This document shows, piece by piece, positions 33,583-38,390 of a stretch of 38,390 bases of DNA (position 1 is its first letter; each line of letters opens with the position of its first letter). The translations under genes were made by a program, and so were the position numbers. The notes below the pieces were generated by a model that ran no database searches, had not been told where the DNA came from, and was given only the letters and a program-made list of their open reading frames with translations. Source of the DNA: Nitrososphaerota archaeon (GTDB taxonomy: Archaea > Thermoproteota > Nitrososphaeria > Nitrososphaerales > Nitrosopumilaceae); NCBI GenBank assembly GCA_026712925.1, contig JAPOPJ010000271.1, positions 1 to 38,390 on the forward strand, in the 5' to 3' direction.

Positions 33583-34263
33583 TTAAACCTTGATTTTCTT
33601 TTTTTGTTTTACTGAACCATCAGGATTGTATGTAATTGTAGATATTAGATTGCCATCTGTATCATACAAATTCTGTTTCGTTTTAGAACCATCAGGATTG
33701 TATCTAGTCTCAGATTTTATATTATCATCTTTATCGTACAATCTTTGTTTCGTTTTAGAACCGTCAGGGTTGTATGTAGTCTCAGATTTTACATTATTAT
33801 TTTCATAATACTCGTACAAATCCTGCGTCATGGAACCATCAGAGTTGAAAGTAATCTCAGATTTTACATTACCATCATCATAATACTCGTACAAATACCG
33901 CTTCTCTATTGAACCATCAGGATTGTATCTAGTCTCAGATTTTAAATTATCATCCTCATAATACTCGTAAAAATCTTGCACTTTAGAACCATCAGAGTTG
34001 TAAAAAGTCTCAGATTTTAAATTATCATCCTCATAATACTCGTAAAAAACCTGCTCCTTAGAACCATCAGGATTGTAGTAAATCTCAGATTTTGGATTGT
34101 TGTCTTCATAATAGTCTAACAAATCCTCTAACCCTTTAGAACTATCAGTGTATGTAGTTTTTGATTTTAACTTGTCATATTCATCGTATATTTCCAACTT
34201 TACTATTGAACCATCAGAGTTATCATAGATCTTTAGTTTATCATTGTTGTTTTTCTTTGACAA
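33583..34263 (-). CDS. MORN_2 / YwqK-like repeat protein
   Basis: The 226 residues consist of about nine imperfect repeats of 20-24 residues with the pattern 'YYEDDNLKSETFYNSDGSKVQDF', i.e. (Y)-D-x-G/D-N-hydrophobic-KSET-x-YN-x-DGS. This matches the MORN_2/YwqK type, which forms stacked beta hairpins. YwqK has been labelled an antitoxin component in databases, but evidence for that is thin. No signal peptide or membrane helix. The start is TTG 34263, with a TATA-like TTTTTAATATC about 30 bp upstream. The neighbours do not indicate a role. Confidence 0.75.
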   Translation of the reverse strand: MSKKNNNDKLKIYDNSDGSIVKLEIYDEYDKLKSKTTYTDSSKGLEDLLDYYEDNNPKSEIYYNPDGSKEQVFYEYYEDDNLKSETFYNSDGSKVQDFYEYYEDDNLKSETRYNPDGSIEKRYLYEYYDDGNVKSEITFNSDGSMTQDLYEYYENNNVKSETTYNPDGSKTKQRLYDKDDNIKSETRYNPDGSKTKQNLYDTDGNLISTITYNPDGSVKQKKKIKV

Positions 34264-34568
34264 ATTTGGTCGTTTTATTAATTCAACGTGATATTAAAAA
34301 GCATAACTATTCAAGTTTATAAAGTGACAACTAGCACTTCTCCTCAATCATTTTATCATACACACATGAAAAACATGTTTAGCTTGAATGTTTAGAATAT
34401 AACATGACTAGTTTGAATCTGATACAAACCCTACCAGAGGTCATATTAACAGAGATATTTTCCATACCTGAAAATACAATCATACAACAAACGCCCTGAT
34501 TATATCACACAATTACAAAAATGTCATGAAATAATTAAAGCAAATCCACATGAATAAAAATCAGCATA
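34264..34568. other. Intergenic stretch, no gene recognised
   Basis: About 300 bp of AT-rich sequence between the end of fusA and the start of the MORN_2-like gene, both on the minus strand. It contains that gene's box A near 34290-34300. Nothing else seen. Confidence 0.5.
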
Positions 34569-36761
34569 TTACTCTCTATCGATAAACTCACTAGCACCAG
34601 GTACATCAGGTGCTAGTCCCTTTCTCTTTCTAATATCAGCAATTGCACTTGCGTGTATTGACTTTGGAACCTCAGACCATTCCTTAAATGAGGTATTCCA
34701 TGTAGCACGTCCTGCTGTCTGGCCTCGCATCTCCTCAGAGAGTGTAAATGTCTCAGATGCAGGTATCTCACCTGTTACAATACTAGCTGCACCCTTTTGT
34801 ACCATATCTAGCACCTTACCACGTTTGCCTGATAGTACGGTAGCCACATTACCTACAAGATCCGTAGGCACTCTTACCTCTATTGCAAGAACAGGCTCTA
34901 AAACTGTAGTCCCGGCAGTTAGCAATGCACCTAAACATGCACGTCTTGATGCCGGTCCAAGCTGTGAGAGTCCTCGGTGTGCAGTATCCTCGTGAGGCAC
35001 AAAGTGTGTAAAGATAAACTTACAGTCTCGCATCTGTTCTTTGCAAAGTGGTCCTTCCTTCATGACATCATCAAATCCAGAGTTTATAGAGTCAGTAGAT
35101 TCTTGCACAAATTGAACTCCCTTGGTGCCATTTATCAGTACATTACCACGAGAGTCATACCGCATCACTCGTTTTATGGTATCAGTATCCCAGCCTGCAC
35201 CTTTGAGCAAATCAGAGACTATTTTTTTGTCTTTCATATCACTAATCTCACCTGTTCTAAGCATGTGTGCAATCTCGGGCTCTAGTGGTTCAACCTTCAT
35301 GAATATTTTGTTGTGACGATTAGGTGACTTTGCCATTATAGCATCACAATTTCCCTTTACAGTCTCTCGATAATTTATGAGTGGTTCTGAAGTTATAATC
35401 TCTACTTTAGCATCTTGTATTCTGTGCGTTGCAACATCTAGATGCAATACCCCCATACCAGCAACAATAGTCTCACCACTCTCCTCATCAATTTTTACTA
35501 CTAAATTTGGGTCCTCAATTGTAAGCTGTTTGAGAACTTCGACTAGCTTTGGCAAATCTTTTGGATGTTTTGGCTCTACTGCAACTTGAACTACTGGCTC
35601 AGAGACATACTTTACACCCTCAAACATTTGTATTCCCTTTATTGTAGATACTGTATTTCCTGCCCTAGCATCGGTAAGTCCAAGCAATGCAGGGATATTA
35701 CCTGAGCCAAGCTCACCTACCTGCTCTCTTTGATTCCCCATGAAAAAGTTTACTGACTGTACACGTCCCTCTCGCTTTTCATCAATGATATTTACTGTCT
35801 GGCCATCTTTTATTGTGCCAGAAAACAATCTCCCTATAGCTACCGGACCTGCTGCGGGATCCAAAACCATATTTACAATCATCATTATTGTCGGGCCATC
35901 ATCACTGCATGCTAAAAGCGCCTTACCTACATCAGAGTTTAGGTCACCTTTCCAAATTTGAGGTATCCTGTATGTCTGGGCAACATGTGGAGGCGGATGA
36001 TGCTTTACCACCATTCCCAATACAGCATCTGCAAGCGGTGTCTTTTCAACAAGATCAGAGACACTCTCATTTTGATATGCATCAATTACATCCTTGAATG
36101 TTATTCCTCTCTCTTTCATCAGGTCAATATTGATTGCCCATCTATCCTTTGCAGAGCCAAATGTAACACTAGCATCCTGAATTGATACCTTCCATTTTTC
36201 TCGATACTCTGGTTCTGCATACGTCTCTACTAGCTGATTAAAGTTTGATACCACACCTGCAAGCGTCTCTTGCATTTTTTCAGGTGTCAGTCTTAGCTCT
36301 TTGATGAGCCTATCGACTTTGTTTATGAATAGTACAGGTTTTACCCTCTCTTCTAGTGCCATACGGGTCACAGTCTCAGTCTGCGTCATTATACCCTCTA
36401 CAGCATCACATACTACAACTGCACCATCAATTGCCCTTAGGCTTCTAATCACTCTACCGCTAAAATCCACATGTCCTGGAGTGTCAATCATATTAATGAC
36501 ATACTCTTTGTCTTTTTGCGTAAAGTGCAGTGTTACATTTGCCTGGTATATGGTAATTCCTCGCTCTTGTTCTTCCTTGTCAAAGTCCATTGCAAGTGCC
36601 TTTCCTGCCGCAGAGGGGGCAATTATTCCAGAGTATGCAAGCAGGCTGTCACTCATGGTAGTTTTACCATGGTCCACATGGGCAATTACACCAAAGTTTC
36701 TGATCTGCTCTTTGTTTTTAATGATTTTGAGTACATCATTTGTGGACTTGAATTTGACCAT
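34569..36761 (-). CDS. fusA: Translation elongation factor aEF-2
   Basis: EF-2 is the GTPase that drives translocation on the ribosome. The ~730 residues show G1 'AHVDHGKT', the switch 'ERGITI', G3 'DTPGHVDF' and G4 'NKVD', and a domain IV tip 'HEDTAHRGLSQLGPASRRA' in which the second His is the residue converted to diphthamide in archaea. The length matches archaeal EF-2. I chose ATG 36761 (MVKFKSTNDV), with TTTAATAG about 27 bp upstream; GTG 36770 would add three residues. It is a single gene. Confidence 0.97.
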   Translation of the reverse strand: MVKFKSTNDVLKIIKNKEQIRNFGVIAHVDHGKTTMSDSLLAYSGIIAPSAAGKALAMDFDKEEQERGITIYQANVTLHFTQKDKEYVINMIDTPGHVDFSGRVIRSLRAIDGAVVVCDAVEGIMTQTETVTRMALEERVKPVLFINKVDRLIKELRLTPEKMQETLAGVVSNFNQLVETYAEPEYREKWKVSIQDASVTFGSAKDRWAINIDLMKERGITFKDVIDAYQNESVSDLVEKTPLADAVLGMVVKHHPPPHVAQTYRIPQIWKGDLNSDVGKALLACSDDGPTIMMIVNMVLDPAAGPVAIGRLFSGTIKDGQTVNIIDEKREGRVQSVNFFMGNQREQVGELGSGNIPALLGLTDARAGNTVSTIKGIQMFEGVKYVSEPVVQVAVEPKHPKDLPKLVEVLKQLTIEDPNLVVKIDEESGETIVAGMGVLHLDVATHRIQDAKVEIITSEPLINYRETVKGNCDAIMAKSPNRHNKIFMKVEPLEPEIAHMLRTGEISDMKDKKIVSDLLKGAGWDTDTIKRVMRYDSRGNVLINGTKGVQFVQESTDSINSGFDDVMKEGPLCKEQMRDCKFIFTHFVPHEDTAHRGLSQLGPASRRACLGALLTAGTTVLEPVLAIEVRVPTDLVGNVATVLSGKRGKVLDMVQKGAASIVTGEIPASETFTLSEEMRGQTAGRATWNTSFKEWSEVPKSIHASAIADIRKRKGLAPDVPGASEFIDRE

Positions 36762-36770
36762 AATCGGCAC

Positions 36771-37131
36771 AAATTTCTTTATCTATTAAACCTTGTGAGA
36801 AATTTATCATTACCTTATTGCCATATTTTCTATATCCTTCAAGTGTATGGCAGTCTTTTTTACCTACTAGATATCTTACCACCTAGTCATACAATATCAA
36901 AACAGCACACATCTGAAAGATATGGACTAAGATATTCTTTGAAAAGTCAAAATATGATAAACATGCCACAATGTACGAGGCATTGGATAGTATGCTCTGA
37001 TGAGCATTTCATCATATCACACTACATCATACCAGATTACATACTATGTAAATACATCAGAATTTTGTATCTGTAGAAGGTTTGAACATAGTAGAGTTTT
37101 GATTTTTATAACGATGCCATAGAGGGAACAT
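36771..37131. other. Divergent promoter region between fusA and mqnD-like gene
   Basis: It contains the fusA box A near 36785-36793 (minus strand) and, for the gene at 37132, GATTTTTATAACG (37101-37113). No small gene or RNA was recognised between them. Confidence 0.55.
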
Positions 37132-37962
37132 GTGGAAATTTCAGTCGGGCACACCCCGGACTCTGATGATGCATTCATGTTTTATGGCATGTTTACAGGT
37201 AAGTTAAGCCCGCCCGGTTTTACCATAAATCATATCATTGAGGATATTGAAAAATTAAACATAAAGGCAACAACAGGCGAGCTTGATGTTACGGCAGTAT
37301 CAGTCCATGCGTGCGCATACACACCAGGATATACAATCCTTAGAAGCGGGGGAAGTTTTGGCATAAATTACGGCCCCATAGTTACTGCAAGAAAATTAAT
37401 CAATATGGAAGAATTAAAAAAATGCAAAATAGCCATACCTGGAAAAATGACATCTGCATTTTTATTATTACAGTTAATGATTGGAAAGTTTGATTATGTA
37501 GAGATGCAATTTAGTGACATTCCAAAAGCAGTAAAAGATGGCAAGGTAGATGCTGGCCTGATAATTCATGAGACACAGCTCTCATACGAACAAGAAGAAA
37601 TTGTAAAGATACTAGATGTAGGGAAATGGTGGGACAAGACCACCGGTGGCCTACCTGTTCCGCTCGGAGTTAATGTGATAAAGACCAGCCTTGGAGAGGA
37701 TGTAATTAGCAAGTTTGACAAACACTTGCAAGAATCAATAGAGTATGGTAGAGCAAACATGAATGAGGCAATGGACTATGCCATGAGGTATAGTAGAGAC
37801 AAGCCAAGAGATTTGATTGAAAAATTTGTAAAAATGTACGTAAATGACGTGACTGTAAATATGGGCAATGACGGGGAGAAGGCCATTAGAAAATTCTTTG
37901 AGATGGCAAGAGAGAAAGATTTGCTTCCAGAGGTTATACCAAAGATTGCAGGCAGGCAATAA
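37132..37962 (+). CDS. mqnD: MqnA/MqnD-family protein, probable 1,4-dihydroxy-6-naphthoate synthase
   Basis: The protein begins 'ISVGHTPDSDDAFMFYGMFTGKL', the family's opening (SPCPNDTF-like), and has a periplasmic-binding-protein-like two-lobe fold with 'LDVTAVSVHACAYT', 'GGSFGINYGPIV', 'KIAIPGKMTSAFLLL' and 'GLIIHETQLSY' (substrate-pocket HE). The family makes menaquinone precursors in the futalosine pathway. MqnD is favoured over MqnA by length and by the HE..L motif, but other DUF178 roles cannot be excluded. GTG 37132 lies about 26 bp after TTTTTATAAC, fitting a leaderless start. A small gene follows after 17 bp. Confidence 0.8.
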   Translation: MEISVGHTPDSDDAFMFYGMFTGKLSPPGFTINHIIEDIEKLNIKATTGELDVTAVSVHACAYTPGYTILRSGGSFGINYGPIVTARKLINMEELKKCKIAIPGKMTSAFLLLQLMIGKFDYVEMQFSDIPKAVKDGKVDAGLIIHETQLSYEQEEIVKILDVGKWWDKTTGGLPVPLGVNVIKTSLGEDVISKFDKHLQESIEYGRANMNEAMDYAMRYSRDKPRDLIEKFVKMYVNDVTVNMGNDGEKAIRKFFEMAREKDLLPEVIPKIAGRQ

Positions 37963-37979
37963 TTTGCAGGGGATACACA

Positions 37980-38270
37980 TTGGGTGATGGTATAGCAGGT
38001 CCAGTTGTTGGAATCCTTGCACATAATGCATTTGAAATTATAGTATCTCATTTTAGAAAAGACAACAAAGAGGAATATGGCAAGTCTGAAAAGATAATAA
38101 TATCAAAGATAGATAATCCAGAGAATCCACAATATCATGACCCTACGCAGGCAGATTTAGAAAAAGCATTAAAGGGAAAATTCGTATCCTGTAATGTTCA
38201 GTATCGAGACTCCAAGACAGATGCGCTAGTATGTAATGTCTTTGTACAAAAACCTCCAGAAGGGTTTTAG
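37980..38270 (+). CDS. Conserved hypothetical protein downstream of mqnD-like gene (96 aa)
   Basis: Family not recognised. Starts 'GDGIAGPVVGILAHNAFEII', then a charged middle and a strand-rich C-terminus 'KFVSCNVQYRDSKTDALVCNVFVQKP'. TTG 37980 is the only usable start in the frame; AGGGG lies about 7 nt upstream and could act as a ribosome site. It is 17 bp after the mqnD-like stop, so the two are likely co-transcribed. Confidence 0.65.
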   Translation: MGDGIAGPVVGILAHNAFEIIVSHFRKDNKEEYGKSEKIIISKIDNPENPQYHDPTQADLEKALKGKFVSCNVQYRDSKTDALVCNVFVQKPPEGF

Positions 38271-38310
38271 GTATGATTTAGTCAGGTGTGTCATAGTGTG
38301 AAATATGATT

Positions 38311-38390
38311 CTAATACTTGAGTATGATTTCAATATCAGTCTTCATTACAGTGCTTAGAATTGCGCTGTTATAGAGGAGTTTTTTTGATA
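38311..38390 (-). CDS. 3' end of an unidentified minus-strand gene
   Basis: A frame open to the right edge ends at TAG (38311-38313). The last 25 residues include 'LLYNSAILSTVMKTDIEI', which has the look of a real C-terminal helix. The pattern faintly recalls the end of the KEOPS subunit Pcc1, but it is far too short to claim. It converges with the gene at 37980. Confidence 0.4.
   Translation of the reverse strand, partial: SKKLLYNSAILSTVMKTDIEIILKY

Noticed and set aside
1-38390. tRNA and rRNA genes
   Set aside because: No cloverleaf with a T-loop GGTTCRA pattern and CCA-side stem, and no rRNA-like block, was noticed by eye; a dedicated scan could still find one.

Overview
The window looks like part of the chromosome of a low-GC ammonia-oxidising-type archaeon (Nitrososphaerota/Thaumarchaeota, Nitrosopumilus-like). 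The evidence is an archaeal EF-2 with the diphthamide loop, the archaeal purine enzyme PurP together with PurS, a TatC/TatA pair, a formate/nitrite-type channel and an MqnA/MqnD-family protein. Many start codons also lie 24-28 bp downstream of a TATA-like box, which is the signature of leaderless archaeal transcripts. This assignment comes from gene content and style; no marker phylogeny could be run.

Layout. 1-1301: end of a secreted beta-propeller/PKD protein, then purS. 1302-2520: a gene-free stretch with a 10-bp-stem hairpin placed at the expected start of a TATA-driven transcript, plus minisatellites. 2521-6752: a conserved hypothetical, tatC, tatA, an SRPBCC protein overlapping ubiX, an Asp/His-repeat membrane protein, and purP. 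7249-12400: a tandem triplication of a two-gene module made of a helical partner and a PIN-like nuclease with a long helical insert. The middle nuclease copy is broken. A diverged dispersed repeat of about 170-220 bp precedes each module. 12522-16097: DUF151 nuclease family, a CBS-TrkH fusion, and a Cys-motif membrane protein. 16801-19431: PAS-PAS histidine kinase, receiver protein and a two-TM coiled-coil protein. 19869-23658: FNT channel, two coupled small coiled-coil genes, another dispersed-repeat copy, a small conserved gene and an O-methyltransferase.

23816-30055 encodes a protein of about 2,079 residues. It has a signal peptide, six FG-GAP repeats, two SdrD/Cna-B-like segments, an SBP_bac_5 region whose parts appear in circularly permuted order, and two Peripla_BP_6-type domains. 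30141-31314 is an AbiEii-like nucleotidyltransferase toxin with its wHTH partner. Their promoter carries a perfect 16-bp palindrome and abuts a dispersed-repeat copy with clear terminal inverted repeats. 31862-34263 holds small hypotheticals and a MORN_2-like repeat protein. The window closes with fusA (EF-2), an mqnD-family gene with a small partner, and the 3' end of an unidentified gene.

The strongest candidates for something undescribed are the triplicated PIN module, the dispersed inverted-repeat element that sits next to four toxin-antitoxin-like loci, and the multi-sensor surface protein. Nearly every intergenic region also carries short tandem repeats of 12-15 bp.
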